DNA of 64,000 nt from JAZKFT01 sp040386335. GTDB taxonomy: Bacteria; Bacteroidota; Bacteroidia; Chitinophagales; Chitinophagaceae. The first letter of the stretch is position 1. Every line of letters starts with the position of its first letter. A program made the translations under genes and the position numbers. Under the pieces are notes generated by a model. That model did no database searches. It had not been told where the DNA came from and was given only the letters and a program-made list of their open reading frames with translations. The stretch spans positions 62,001 through 126,000 of the forward strand of contig JAZKFT010000011.1 in assembly GCA_040386335.1 (NCBI GenBank). Reading direction: 5' to 3'. Of this stretch, positions 9,631-18,199 are shown in pieces.

Positions 9631-10380
9631 TTAAAAGTCAATGGCAAACCATTTTTTCTTATTGCGTTCGTACTTTTTAAAATTGAATTTGTACAGTTTT
9701 CCAGGGCGGTGTGGTACATCTATTTCCATTTCTCCGGTGTCTATCAGGAAATCCATAGTGAAGAATTTTTTCCGGAAATTCCTCCGGTCCAGTTCTACGC
9801 CAAGTATGGCTTCGTAAAGGTTTTGAAGTTCCCGCAATGAAAATTTATCGGGTAACAGATTCAACCCAAGCGGGTGTTCCTGAATCATTTTCTGCAGCCA
9901 TTTGTAGCAGGCATCTACAATTTGCTTATGATCGAAAGCCATGTCTTTCAAGCTGTTAAGCGGGTGCCAATGCAGTTCGTTGTCAGTGATCTTTAGTTGG
10001 TGGTGGCCGATATCCAGCAGGGACGCATAAGCTACCGTAATGACCCTGCCGCCAGGATGGCGGGTGGGACCGCTGAATGCTCTAACCTGCTCCAGGAACA
10101 CGTCGGTCATCCCTGTTCTTTCCAGTAGCACACGGTCTGCAGCATCGTCCAGTTCTTCATTGTCGCGGATGATGTCGCCCAATAATGTCCATTTGTTTCT
10201 AAAAGCTTCCAGGTCACTGCGTATCAGTAATACTTTCAGTTCGTTTTCTTCAAACCCAAAAATGACACAGTCTACTGTAATGGGAACTTTGGGATAATTA
10301 TCCACCAGGCCTTTCGCATCTTTTATCAGAACCGTTTTACCCTCGGGTGGTAGTTCAGTTTTGGAGCCATTGTTCTTCAT
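9631..10380 (-). CDS. NUDIX-domain winged-helix transcriptional regulator (NrtR/AraR-like)
   Basis: 249 residues from the ATG at 10380 (an in-frame TTG at 10386 is less likely). The N-terminal two thirds are a NUDIX fold starting at ITVDCVIFGF. The NUDIX box (about 68-92) is degenerate: GDIIRDNEELDDAADRVLLE shows G, R and one Glu, but the REUxEE core reads R-V-L-L-E-R, so hydrolysis is unlikely. The C-terminal ~80 residues (FSLRELQNLYEAILGVELDR, RRNFRKKFF) are the winged helix found in NrtR and in the Bacteroidetes arabinose regulator AraR. In this family the NUDIX domain senses a sugar or nucleotide ligand. Position next to the sus operon and a shared inverted repeat suggest that it controls glycan use and its own gene. 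Confidence 0.85.
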   Translation of the reverse strand: MKNNGSKTELPPEGKTVLIKDAKGLVDNYPKVPITVDCVIFGFEENELKVLLIRSDLEAFRNKWTLLGDIIRDNEELDDAADRVLLERTGMTDVFLEQVRAFSGPTRHPGGRVITVAYASLLDIGHHQLKITDNELHWHPLNSLKDMAFDHKQIVDACYKWLQKMIQEHPLGLNLLPDKFSLRELQNLYEAILGVELDRRNFRKKFFTMDFLIDTGEMEIDVPHRPGKLYKFNFKKYERNKKKWFAIDF

Positions 10381-10470
10381 GGGCAATAATCTTGAAGTAA
10401 TTTGAGACGTCGGTAATTTTTGCCGGCTGCCTTTTTCATCAATGTGCCGTAAATGTAGGGATTAGTATGT

Positions 10471-10487
10471 TGTGTACAAAGTACATA
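10471..10487. promoter_or_regulatory. Inverted repeat, putative operator of the NUDIX regulator (autoregulatory side)
   Basis: TGTGTA-CAAAG-TACATA, 91 bp upstream of the regulator ATG. It matches the repeat at 9514-9530 in 11 of 12 arm positions with the same 5-bp spacer. On the minus strand the repeat contains TACTTTG, close to the Bacteroidetes -7 box, so binding here would block the regulator's own promoter. The rest of the 10381-10721 gap holds this site, the terminator at 10636-10672 and nothing else I can recognise. Confidence 0.6.
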
Positions 10488-10635
10488 ATAATTAAGCTCA
10501 GTCAATGATAAAGGTTATTGTATGATTTTGGCAATAAAAGGGGCGGGTAAAATAAGCATTTGATCAAACCACAGCATTGACATAAACAATTTCTCCCGGG
10601 TTCCGACGGTTAACCAGGATATTGGGATGCACAAA

Positions 10636-10672
10636 AAAAGTGTGAACGGGCACTCATACCGTTCACACTTTT
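10636..10672 (-). terminator. Intrinsic terminator of the haloperoxidase-like gene
   Basis: Perfect 14-bp stem (10636-10649 with 10659-10672) around a 9-nt loop. On the minus strand it is followed by a run of T. It lies 50 bp after the stop codon at 10722. The T-run on the plus side makes it potentially bidirectional. Confidence 0.85.
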
Positions 10673-10721
10673 GCCAGAAATCAAATAACTGGCCATTATT
10701 GGTTTGACGAAAGCCTCCTCC

Positions 10722-12254
10722 TTAATTTGCCCCATCTGCACGGCCACGCGTTACCGCAAAAGCCCCCACCCTGTTCCCACATTCAAGGCCCCCTTCGCAG
10801 TCGCTGCGGTAGTGGATGGCACCATACATGCGGCTGTTCGAGGCCTCTTTTGCCATATTGTTGTAGCCCGTGGCTTTTGTGGGCATTATATAACCCAACA
10901 CAGTAGCTGCCGCAGCGCTAAACGTACTATGGCCACTGGTATAAGATGGAAAATTGGGAAGACCCGTTAATGTTTTTATGGACGGGTCTACCTGGGAAGG
11001 CCGTGGGTTGAAATAGAAAAACTTGGTGTTCCAGCAATTAATAGCTGCATCCATCATCGCCATATTGAGCAATGCCAGGTTTCTTGCCCAGCGTACTTCA
11101 CTAAAGCTTTGTGACACAAAATCCTCGCAGGCAATTGCATTCCAATGGCCTGGTGGAGTATAGGTTCCCACGCCATCTGCCCAAAAATGAACAATCTCCA
11201 TGCGTTCCCGGCTGGGATGGTCTGCATACCATTTAACTTCTTCGGTTTCCTTTTTAAATTGCTCACTGCCTGTTAATGGCGGAGCGGGGGCACGGGTACT
11301 TATTAAGGTGGCACTATCCATCAGCCATGTTCTTACATTCCCAAAAAGCGGCAGCATCGGTGGGCGCTTTGGTGTCTCCTGGCTGATCCACGGAATTTCA
11401 CCCTTTGCAACGGTTTGTGTTTCCAACTGAGCCCACAAGGCGGCATTGCCAACTGCTGCGCCGGTTTTATCCGCCCTGGCCCTGGTAATAAATTTAGACG
11501 CAACGGACTTACCTAAAGCCTCACCTGCGTCCAGGTCGCTGCGAACATTTACGCCTGCCCAGAGGCGATAATTTTTTTGCTCATTTATTTTTAATGATAT
11601 GTATGCTGTATCTGCGGGAAAAAGCAATTTTAGCAATTCCCCCGTAACGCCTGCCAACACTGCGTCCTCACTGGGATAGGATGGCAGTTCCTGCACCGGT
11701 ATCTGCGGCTGAATGCTACGGTCGGCACGATAGGGAGGCATGCGGTTGTACAGGCCCTTGTATTTGTAACAAGCCACCAATGCATCATATTGTGCAGCAG
11801 CCACATAAGCATAAGCCCTGGCAGCATAGGGTGGATTGGCGAATGGAAAAGTCGGGTAAGCAAAAGGGTTGGCTGCATTGGGAAAAGGATACGTACCATC
11901 TCCATTTTGATAAGGCGGCAGGTTATGAAGAGCGACCAGTTCCCTCATGATCTCATTCCATCTAAGCACCCCGCCGGCGGCCCAATAGCGTATGATCTTT
12001 TGCTGCTCCACAGAGATGGACGCATTCATTTGCCTTACCTCGTTTACTTCGGCCTTGTACGCGTCACCAGAAACCAACTGCGGCACCGGCACTGCAAATT
12101 CTGTAGCACTATTTAATAATATAGGCATCCAGTTTCCTGCACTCTCATCCAACTTTGCAGGGCTTAAGGGTTGGGAATATTTTACGCGATCGGTGATTGC
12201 CTTATTACAAGCTGCCAGCGTAATTACCGCGAAGAGAATTATAATGCGTTTCAT
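10722..12254 (-). CDS. Vanadium-dependent haloperoxidase / PAP2-superfamily lipoprotein
   Basis: 510 residues from the ATG at 12254. This start gives a clean lipoprotein signal (LAAC, Cys16); longer frames run into the upstream gene. The C-terminal half has the full vanadate/phosphate-binding signature: K-x6-R-P (KFFYFNPRP), P-S-Y-T-S-G-H and S-R-x5-H-x3-D (SRMYGAIHYRSD). These residues are shared by vanadium haloperoxidases and PAP2 phosphatases; overall length and the alpha-helical N-terminal half fit the haloperoxidase-like branch. It is probably tethered in the periplasm or on the outer membrane. It lies 76 bp downstream of an outer-membrane barrel gene and has its own terminator. Halide or phosphatase activity cannot be told apart from sequence alone. 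Confidence 0.85.
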   Translation of the reverse strand: MKRIIILFAVITLAACNKAITDRVKYSQPLSPAKLDESAGNWMPILLNSATEFAVPVPQLVSGDAYKAEVNEVRQMNASISVEQQKIIRYWAAGGVLRWNEIMRELVALHNLPPYQNGDGTYPFPNAANPFAYPTFPFANPPYAARAYAYVAAAQYDALVACYKYKGLYNRMPPYRADRSIQPQIPVQELPSYPSEDAVLAGVTGELLKLLFPADTAYISLKINEQKNYRLWAGVNVRSDLDAGEALGKSVASKFITRARADKTGAAVGNAALWAQLETQTVAKGEIPWISQETPKRPPMLPLFGNVRTWLMDSATLISTRAPAPPLTGSEQFKKETEEVKWYADHPSRERMEIVHFWADGVGTYTPPGHWNAIACEDFVSQSFSEVRWARNLALLNMAMMDAAINCWNTKFFYFNPRPSQVDPSIKTLTGLPNFPSYTSGHSTFSAAAATVLGYIMPTKATGYNNMAKEASNSRMYGAIHYRSDCEGGLECGNRVGAFAVTRGRADGAN

Positions 12255-12330
12255 GTTGTGATTTGTTTTGGTGTTCATCACCAGGTAAGTATTTATCTGA
12301 AAGATACCTGGTAAGGCGTGCGTAAAAATG

Positions 12331-13269
12331 TTAGCTCCCGGTTTTCTTTGCTTTCTTTTTATTGAAATCGATAATGTAAAAAACACCTCCATTAACGCTG
12401 TTGCTTTTGCCAACGTTCCGGCCGGTAAGGGTTACGGACCCTCCCCCGATCAATGATAGTCCTTTCGGTTTATCAAAGGTGTATTTAGCATTTACGCCAA
12501 GTCTTGTGAGGTCCATATTATTACTTGGGAAAGGCATATCGTTCTTCCGGATATCATACCCGCCGATGGTGTTCCAGCCTTCGTAAATAAGTTCAGCAAT
12601 CAGCTTCTCTGCCCTGTAACCCGCACGGACATTGAATTGCGTCGCATCCGGCATTTCTACCTGGTTGCTATAGTGCATTTCGGTAGTGTAATAAGAATTA
12701 CGGTCGATGGTAATATTGCTGCGCATCACATAGGTGGCGGAGGCTGTAACAAACAGGCTTTTATACTGGTAATCAGCCATCCCGCGAAACGAGACATTGG
12801 TACTTTGAAGGCCGATGCTTAAGGGCAGAAAATCGGCAATATAGTTAGTGGTGGGAAAGGATACGCCACCAATAGTGTACAGGCTGAAACTGCTTTCCCC
12901 CTTCTCTATTTCAAGCGGCATATATTTTACCCAAAGAGAAAGATCCTGGAGCCCTTTCATACCATGCAAAGTGCCGGCACTGGCTTTTGTTTTTACGTAA
13001 GGCAGGCTGAACAACAAATTCAGATTGTCTTTAATGCCATAATTTCCCATAACTCCAAACATCTGCGTGCTAACCGCACCCATGTTCAGTGCCGGTCTTT
13101 TAAAACTTCCTTCCCAGTATTCATCCCAGCTACTGTGCTGGTACATAAAACCTGTACAAAAATTATTTTGGGTCATCATAATGGCATCATTATCTGTTTG
13201 AGAAAAAACAGTGGCAGATGCAATGGTTACTGCAACGGTGGCAGCAAATTTTTTGAGGCTTGTCTTCAT
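12331..13269 (-). CDS. Outer-membrane beta-barrel protein, unknown function
   Basis: 312 residues with a signal peptide (cleavage near VFSQ) and alternating hydrophobic strands typical of a barrel (LNLLFSLPYV, SSFSLYTIGGVSFP, LFVTASATYVM, FNVRAGYRAEKLIAELIYEGW, LGVNAKYTFD, SLIGGGSVTLTG). It resembles the family of putative outer-membrane channels related to the meta-pathway phenol-degradation proteins. It probably forms a transcription unit with the haloperoxidase-like gene downstream (76-bp gap). The C-terminus is lysine-rich rather than ending in the classic aromatic residue. The substrate is unknown. Confidence 0.7.
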   Translation of the reverse strand: MKTSLKKFAATVAVTIASATVFSQTDNDAIMMTQNNFCTGFMYQHSSWDEYWEGSFKRPALNMGAVSTQMFGVMGNYGIKDNLNLLFSLPYVKTKASAGTLHGMKGLQDLSLWVKYMPLEIEKGESSFSLYTIGGVSFPTTNYIADFLPLSIGLQSTNVSFRGMADYQYKSLFVTASATYVMRSNITIDRNSYYTTEMHYSNQVEMPDATQFNVRAGYRAEKLIAELIYEGWNTIGGYDIRKNDMPFPSNNMDLTRLGVNAKYTFDKPKGLSLIGGGSVTLTGRNVGKSNSVNGGVFYIIDFNKKKAKKTGS

Positions 13270-13338
13270 GAGGATTTTTTTAAACGAACCAGGTTAAGCT
13301 TTTTTTATAATTCGAAAGCGGTAAAAGCGTGAATTGCA

Positions 13339-13420
13339 GGTCATTAAGTCATGAGTTAATAGGTCATTGATTACCCTTGACATTGATTGATTACGCAATG
13401 ACCATTGACTTACTGACCCA
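13339..13420. repeat. Intergenic palindromic element (CAATGAC family), copy 2
   Basis: An imperfect inverted repeat of about 82 bp: the left part starts GGTCATTAAGTCAT (13339-13352) and the right part ends CTTACTGACCCA. Positions 13397-13420 are an exact 24-nt match, in inverse orientation, to 25116-25139, and 13339-13352 match the complement of 25181-25194. It fills the gap between the two barrel genes and codes for nothing. Confidence 0.75.
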
Positions 13421-13459
13421 TTCTACCCACGATTTTAATCCTTCGGAAGTCTAGTGGTA

Positions 13460-14545
13460 CTACAGCTTAAAAGTGAGGCCAAGGTTCAGGGCATAATCGG
13501 CAAATGCAGCATCACCTTTACGATAGATGCCGGTTTTTTGGGTTTGTAATTTATCGGCATTGCTTTGTGTACGGTTGCGGCTCAGGGCTATGGGTGCAAA
13601 CACATAAGCGGAGAATTTTTTGAAGCGGTAAGAAATACCCGGCTCTGCAGAAACAATATAGCCGGGGCGGCGGAAACCACCATCGCCTCCAAAAAGGTCG
13701 CTGGAGGGAATGCATTCTTTGCGGATACCAGCCGAAGCGGTAAAACCCTTGATGTTATAGTTAAAGCCCATGCGATACATATACTGGTCGGGTACGCTCA
13801 TCGTGCTGCTGCCATACAATATGGACGATGCAGATACTGTGGTGCTGCCGCGGCCGGTAGAAACGCCATTTTGTTCGCGGGGGTTAATGAGGTAGTAAAA
13901 ATTGGCATAAGCACTAAAATGCTTCGACAGGTTATAGTAGGCATTTAATTCTGTGGTAAAACCAGTGCCGCCATCGCCCAATTGTATGGACTGATCTACA
14001 GGACCCAGCACCTTGGTGGTGTCGGAGGTATAAAAGAAGTCCATGTATTTATAATCACCTGTGGCAAACTTAATGCCTGCCCCCAGCTGGATATTTCCTT
14101 TTGGCATTTTTTCCGGATCGAGCAGCCAGCGATAAGCAGCAACCCTGACGTCGCCCAGCCCGAATGATTTTGTTTCGTGGCGCGCCTTACCACCATGTTC
14201 GTATAATGAGGTACGGGTATTGGAAATTACAGGCAAATCAATGGAATATGACCAATACTTATTTTGGATCCTGGTAAGCGTAAAATCGGCTGTATAAGAA
14301 TGATTGATTACTTGTGTACCTAATTGAACACGTTGCTTTTGCTCATCCGTACCTACATAATGCTTGTACGATTTAAAGTAACGGTTGTTCATGTTCAGCA
14401 CCCATTTGGATGGGTTTTCCATTTTGCCATCATGCTGCTCCATACTGCAAAAACCACCAGTGCTTCTAATGGCTACGCAACCTTGTGCCTGCACTAAATT
14501 GTTTGTAAAAAATAAGGTTATAAGTAAAAAATAGATTGATTTCAT
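13460..14545 (-). CDS. Outer-membrane beta-barrel protein, unknown function
   Basis: 361 residues with signal peptide ending VQAQ. The mature start has two cysteines (GCVAIRSTGGFC). The body consists of amphipathic strands (YWSYSIDLPVIS, GNIQLGAGIKFATG, FSAYANFYYLI, FTASAGIRKE, FSAYVFAPIAL) and ends ADYALNLGLTFKL, an expected barrel closing strand. It looks like a second member of the transporter/phenol-degradation-like barrel group next to 12331-13269, but the sequences are not obviously duplicates. The 190-bp gap between the two barrel genes contains a palindromic repeat, so separate transcription is possible. Function not recognised. Confidence 0.7.
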   Translation of the reverse strand: MKSIYFLLITLFFTNNLVQAQGCVAIRSTGGFCSMEQHDGKMENPSKWVLNMNNRYFKSYKHYVGTDEQKQRVQLGTQVINHSYTADFTLTRIQNKYWSYSIDLPVISNTRTSLYEHGGKARHETKSFGLGDVRVAAYRWLLDPEKMPKGNIQLGAGIKFATGDYKYMDFFYTSDTTKVLGPVDQSIQLGDGGTGFTTELNAYYNLSKHFSAYANFYYLINPREQNGVSTGRGSTTVSASSILYGSSTMSVPDQYMYRMGFNYNIKGFTASAGIRKECIPSSDLFGGDGGFRRPGYIVSAEPGISYRFKKFSAYVFAPIALSRNRTQSNADKLQTQKTGIYRKGDAAFADYALNLGLTFKL

Positions 14546-14935
14546 AATAGCAGTTTTGGGTATTGCGGATTCATTAAAGAAGAATGGATTCTAGTGAATG
14601 CCTGTCGGGGCCTGCCTTTCAGCAGAAGGAACCGTAAGAATAAGCGGGAACTAACGCCAATTAAAACCAGCTTAATCAAAAGGGTATACTTATGAAAGGC
14701 AGGCCTGTTGCAGGCAGCAACTATTATTTTCTAACGCCAATTAAAAAATAAATTGAAAGATGGAATGAAACGGGATCGGCGGGTATGCTTTAAAGCTTTT
14801 GCATGTAGGTTAACAACTTTTGCAAACAGGAACTAACGCCAATTAAAACCGGCCTGAAAAGTCAGTTGACTGGTACACAAACACTGGATGGCATAAGCCA
14901 CGCCTGCCACTTTCAAAACACCTGGAGGAGAAAAA
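14546..14935. other. 390-bp non-coding stretch with three direct repeats and a long-range inverted repeat
   Basis: Three copies of CTAACGCCAATTAAAA lie at 14651-14666, 14731-14746 and 14833-14848; the first and third extend to a 20-nt match, AACTAACGCCAATTAAAACC. A 12-bp inverted repeat (GGCCTGCCTTTC at 14609-14620, GAAAGGCAGGCC at 14694-14705) encloses the first copy. On the minus strand each copy reads GFNWR-stop in one frame, but no convincing gene is attached. No promoter box of the TAnnTTTG type was found. Confidence 0.7.
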
Positions 14936-15517
14936 TTAAGCTTGTGGCGGATGATAGGGAAGCACATTAAATCCATTGGCCAAAAGGATATTGGCGATAA
15001 GGTATGATGGATTCTTGTTTGCAGAAGCGGGGACAGCAATGCGCAAATTGTGTTCCGTAAAATCGTCCATGGTCTTTTTTACAGAAGGAGATTTATTGCC
15101 ATCTTGTTTTTTGGAAGTTGTGACTTTATCCGCGTCAAAAGACAGCTTAAAAAAAGCATCCCTTGCATTGGATATTTTGTTGCGATTCTCGTTGGGGATG
15201 CATTTGTAGATCATTTTGCCATCTACCATTTTCCGCATCACATAGCTGTAATTCCGGCCATTAAATTCAACGGAGCCGTCAACGCGTTCGAAAGATGCCC
15301 AGTTTTGGGTATAAGGAAGATTGGTAGGAACAGAGATCTCGATAAGAGAAGATTCGTCGTATTGCTGTTCGTCCAGCTGCCTGGACATTTGAGCATCCGC
15401 CCTGTCATCCAGCCAGTTCATTAATGGCTGAAACCCGTACCAATTAAATAACAGTACGGCGGAAAGCAATATGGCAGCTAGTTGTTTCAAATTATCGTTG
15501 CTTAAAAATAGCGTCAA
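14936..15517 (-). CDS. Small membrane-anchored hypothetical protein
   Basis: Up to 193 residues. There is no ATG ahead of the single hydrophobic segment (LAAILLSAVLLFNWYGF, about 13-29), so the start must be TTG: 15517 as listed, or 15490. The rest is hydrophilic and predicted to face the periplasm, with an acidic stretch (DDRADAQMSRQLDEQQYDES), a central region with YSYVMRKMVDGKMIYKCI, and a lysine-rich linker. The C-terminus (GFNVLPYHPPQA) is proline-rich. I do not recognise the family. It lies between a repeat-rich gap and hemL, all on the minus strand, with 97 bp to hemL. Confidence 0.6.
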   Translation of the reverse strand: MTLFLSNDNLKQLAAILLSAVLLFNWYGFQPLMNWLDDRADAQMSRQLDEQQYDESSLIEISVPTNLPYTQNWASFERVDGSVEFNGRNYSYVMRKMVDGKMIYKCIPNENRNKISNARDAFFKLSFDADKVTTSKKQDGNKSPSVKKTMDDFTEHNLRIAVPASANKNPSYLIANILLANGFNVLPYHPPQA

Positions 15518-15614
15518 TAACGATATATCGCCAAAATAAAAATTCCGATTGGCAAAAAAAACAATTTCCGCAAACGATTTCTGTTAGAAAATCCAGGCAC
15601 CAGGGGGCTTTTCA

Positions 15615-16907
15615 TTACAGAACTATTGTTGAAAAAGCTTTTTCAGTAGCTGAAATAGTTTTATCAAGATCTTCGTAGCTAAGGGCATTATTTAGAAACC
15701 AACTTTCGAAAGCACTTGGTGGCAGATAGATCCCCTGCTGCAGCATTGCATGGAAATACCGGTTAAAGAGCTGGTTGTTTGCTGCCGCTGCGCTGGCAAA
15801 ATCTGTGACCGGCACTCCACTAAAATGCACACTAAGCATGCTGCCCAACTGGTTTATTACAAAAGGAACTCCCGTTTTGCTCAGCACATTATTAAGACCT
15901 TCTTTCAGGTAAAGGGTTTTGGCATCGAGTTCCTGCAAAAGAGTGGGTTTGTTTTTTAATTCAGAAAGCAGGGTAAAGCCAGCAATCATGGCCAGTGGGT
16001 TTCCACTAAGGGTGCCAGCCTGGTATACGCTCCCCAGGGGAGCCACTACTTCCATAATATGCCGCCTACCACCAAAGGCGCCCACAGGCATACCTGCGCC
16101 AATTACCTTGCCATAGGTTACCAGGTCGGCAGCTACGCCACATTTCTCCTGTGCGCCGCCCGGCGCCAGGCGGAAGCCAGTCATTACTTCATCAAAAATG
16201 AGAACGATATTTTCAACATCGCAGATACTGCGAAGGCCTTCCAGGAAGCCAGGGGCCGGCAAAATACAGCCCATATTACCAGCCACCGGTTCTACAATAA
16301 TGGCAGCGACTTCGTTTTTATTACCGGCCACCAATTGATGCACAGCCTCCAGGTCATTGAAGGCGCAGGTGAGTGTATCGTTAGCCACACCGGCAGTTAC
16401 GCCGGGCACCGCCTGGATATCTAGGGTGGCCATCCCGCTACCTGCCTTTACCAAAAAGCTATCTGCATGACCGTGGTAGCAGCCTTCAAACTTGATGATC
16501 TTATTCTTCCCCGTATAGCCCCTTGCTACCCTGATAGCACTCATGCAAGCTTCGGTACCGCTACTTACCATGCGTATAAGATCCACGTTGGGCGCCATGC
16601 TAATGATCAGTTCTGCCATTTCTATTTCCAGTTCGGTAGGTGCACCGTACGAAGTAGAAAAAACGGCTTTTTCCTGGATGGCTCTTATCACTGGTTCATA
16701 AGCATGACCCAGTATCATTGGACCCCAGCTGGCGATGAAATCGATGTATTGATTGCCATCCTCATCAAAGAGGTATGCGCCTTTGGCTTTTTTTATAAAA
16801 ATAGGAGAACCGCCAACACTTTTGAAGGCACGTACCGGGCTATTGACCCCTCCAGGGATACTCAGGCAAGCACGTGTAAAAAGGGATTTACTGGTGGATA
16901 TGTTCAT
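15615..16907 (-). CDS. hemL: Glutamate-1-semialdehyde 2,1-aminomutase
   Basis: 430 residues, the usual length. It converts glutamate-1-semialdehyde to 5-aminolevulinate, the second step of the C5 heme pathway, using PLP/PMP in the cytosol. The N-terminus CLSIPGGVNSPVRAF, the phosphate-binding SSGTEA, GCYHGHAD, the DEVMTGFR segment and the PLP lysine K267 in TYGKVIGAGMPVGAFGG are all present. It is the last gene of the leftward heme set (hemH-hemF-hemB-hemL). The 175-bp gap to hemB shows no clear terminator. Confidence 0.97.
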   Translation of the reverse strand: MNISTSKSLFTRACLSIPGGVNSPVRAFKSVGGSPIFIKKAKGAYLFDEDGNQYIDFIASWGPMILGHAYEPVIRAIQEKAVFSTSYGAPTELEIEMAELIISMAPNVDLIRMVSSGTEACMSAIRVARGYTGKNKIIKFEGCYHGHADSFLVKAGSGMATLDIQAVPGVTAGVANDTLTCAFNDLEAVHQLVAGNKNEVAAIIVEPVAGNMGCILPAPGFLEGLRSICDVENIVLIFDEVMTGFRLAPGGAQEKCGVAADLVTYGKVIGAGMPVGAFGGRRHIMEVVAPLGSVYQAGTLSGNPLAMIAGFTLLSELKNKPTLLQELDAKTLYLKEGLNNVLSKTGVPFVINQLGSMLSVHFSGVPVTDFASAAAANNQLFNRYFHAMLQQGIYLPPSAFESWFLNNALSYEDLDKTISATEKAFSTIVL

Positions 16908-17082
16908 GTTGATTTTTTGAGATCTTTTTTTGTCGCTGCTTTATTAAAAATATGCCTTACCCCGGGCCATTCTCAGGTGGCGAAGGTTCCAACCCAAAAT
17001 TTCATCGGGAATAGTAAGGTAGTGTTGATCCATTATTATCCTGGTGACTGTCGGGTATCTACGGTGGGCACCCACGAAACAT

Positions 17083-18060
17083 TTAGCCTTGCAACAGTCT
17101 GCATGCATCCGCGGCAAAATAAGTAGCTATCATGTCGGCACCTGCTCTTTTAATGGAAGTTAAGGTTTCTATAATTGCCTGGTCTTCGTTAAGCCAGCCC
17201 ATTTTAGAGGCGGCTTTTATCATGGCGTATTCGCCGCTTACATGATAAGCACTAACGGGTACGAGTACAGCATTTTTCACTTCCCTTATGATGTCAAGGT
17301 AGCTGAGGGCGGGCTTTACCATTACGATGTCGGCACCTTCGGCCACATCGGCCTCAGCTTCTTTTACTGCCTCTAACCGGTTGGCATAGTGCATCTGGTA
17401 TGTTTTTTTATCGCCAAATCCCGGGGCAGAGTCCAGCGCATCACGAAACGGTCCGTAAAAGCAGCTGGCGTATTTGGCACTATAGGCCATAATGCCGGTT
17501 TGGTTCAAATAACTTTGCTCCAATGCCATGCGAATAACTTTGATGCGGCCGTCCATCATATCGCTGGGAGCTACAAAGTCAGCACCTGACCTGGCATGAC
17601 TTACACTCATTTCTGCCAGCACTTCTACGGTAGCATCATTCAAGATCTGGCCATTTTCTACTAACCCGTCGTGGCCATCGCTATTAAAAGGATCAAGCGC
17701 CACATCCGTCATTACCAGCATTCCCGGCACAGCATCTTTAATGGCTCTTATACTCCGCTGCATGAGTCCGTTTTCGTTTAATGCTTCTGTGGCCTTGCTA
17801 TTTTTTAAATGATCCGGGCATTTTACAAACAGCAGAACACTTTGGATACCTAGCCGGTTCAATGCCTTTACCTCCGCTATAGTATTGTCCAAACTTAGCC
17901 GGTAGTAGTTGGTCATGGAAGGAATTTCTTCCCGGATATTAGTGCCCTCAACTATAAACAATGGGGCTATAAAATCCTGCGGAGCTAATATGGTTTCGGC
18001 CACAAGTCTGCGGATGGCAGAGCTATTTCTGAGAATACGGCTGCGATTAAGGAGTATCAT
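17083..18060 (-). CDS. hemB: Delta-aminolevulinic acid dehydratase (porphobilinogen synthase)
   Basis: 325 residues. It condenses two 5-aminolevulinate molecules to porphobilinogen. Active-site lysines are K196 (AYSAKYASCFYGPF) and K249 (VMVKPALSY). The metal-site segment reads DVALDPFNSDGHDG: the three zinc-binding cysteines of the E. coli/animal type are replaced by Asp/Asn-type residues, so this is the cysteine-free, probably magnesium-dependent class. It is on the minus strand between hemF (139 bp plus the hemF stop region) and hemL. Confidence 0.97.
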   Translation of the reverse strand: MILLNRSRILRNSSAIRRLVAETILAPQDFIAPLFIVEGTNIREEIPSMTNYYRLSLDNTIAEVKALNRLGIQSVLLFVKCPDHLKNSKATEALNENGLMQRSIRAIKDAVPGMLVMTDVALDPFNSDGHDGLVENGQILNDATVEVLAEMSVSHARSGADFVAPSDMMDGRIKVIRMALEQSYLNQTGIMAYSAKYASCFYGPFRDALDSAPGFGDKKTYQMHYANRLEAVKEAEADVAEGADIVMVKPALSYLDIIREVKNAVLVPVSAYHVSGEYAMIKAASKMGWLNEDQAIIETLTSIKRAGADMIATYFAADACRLLQG

Positions 18061-18199
18061 AGTTTTTCCAAAAGGATTTACGATGGAAGGAAGTCAATCA
18101 ACAATCAACAAAATAATATTCGATGCAAGGGCTTTGAATAAATAATCGATTTCAATAAAAATCCGTTACTGCGCATTGGGTGCTAAATTTATTTCGATG

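Noticed and set aside
14833..15039. Minus-strand frame of 68 codons next to the repeat region
   Set aside because: It overlaps the end of the gene at 14936-15517 in another frame and has no domain content; it only shares the GFNWR-stop reading with the repeats.
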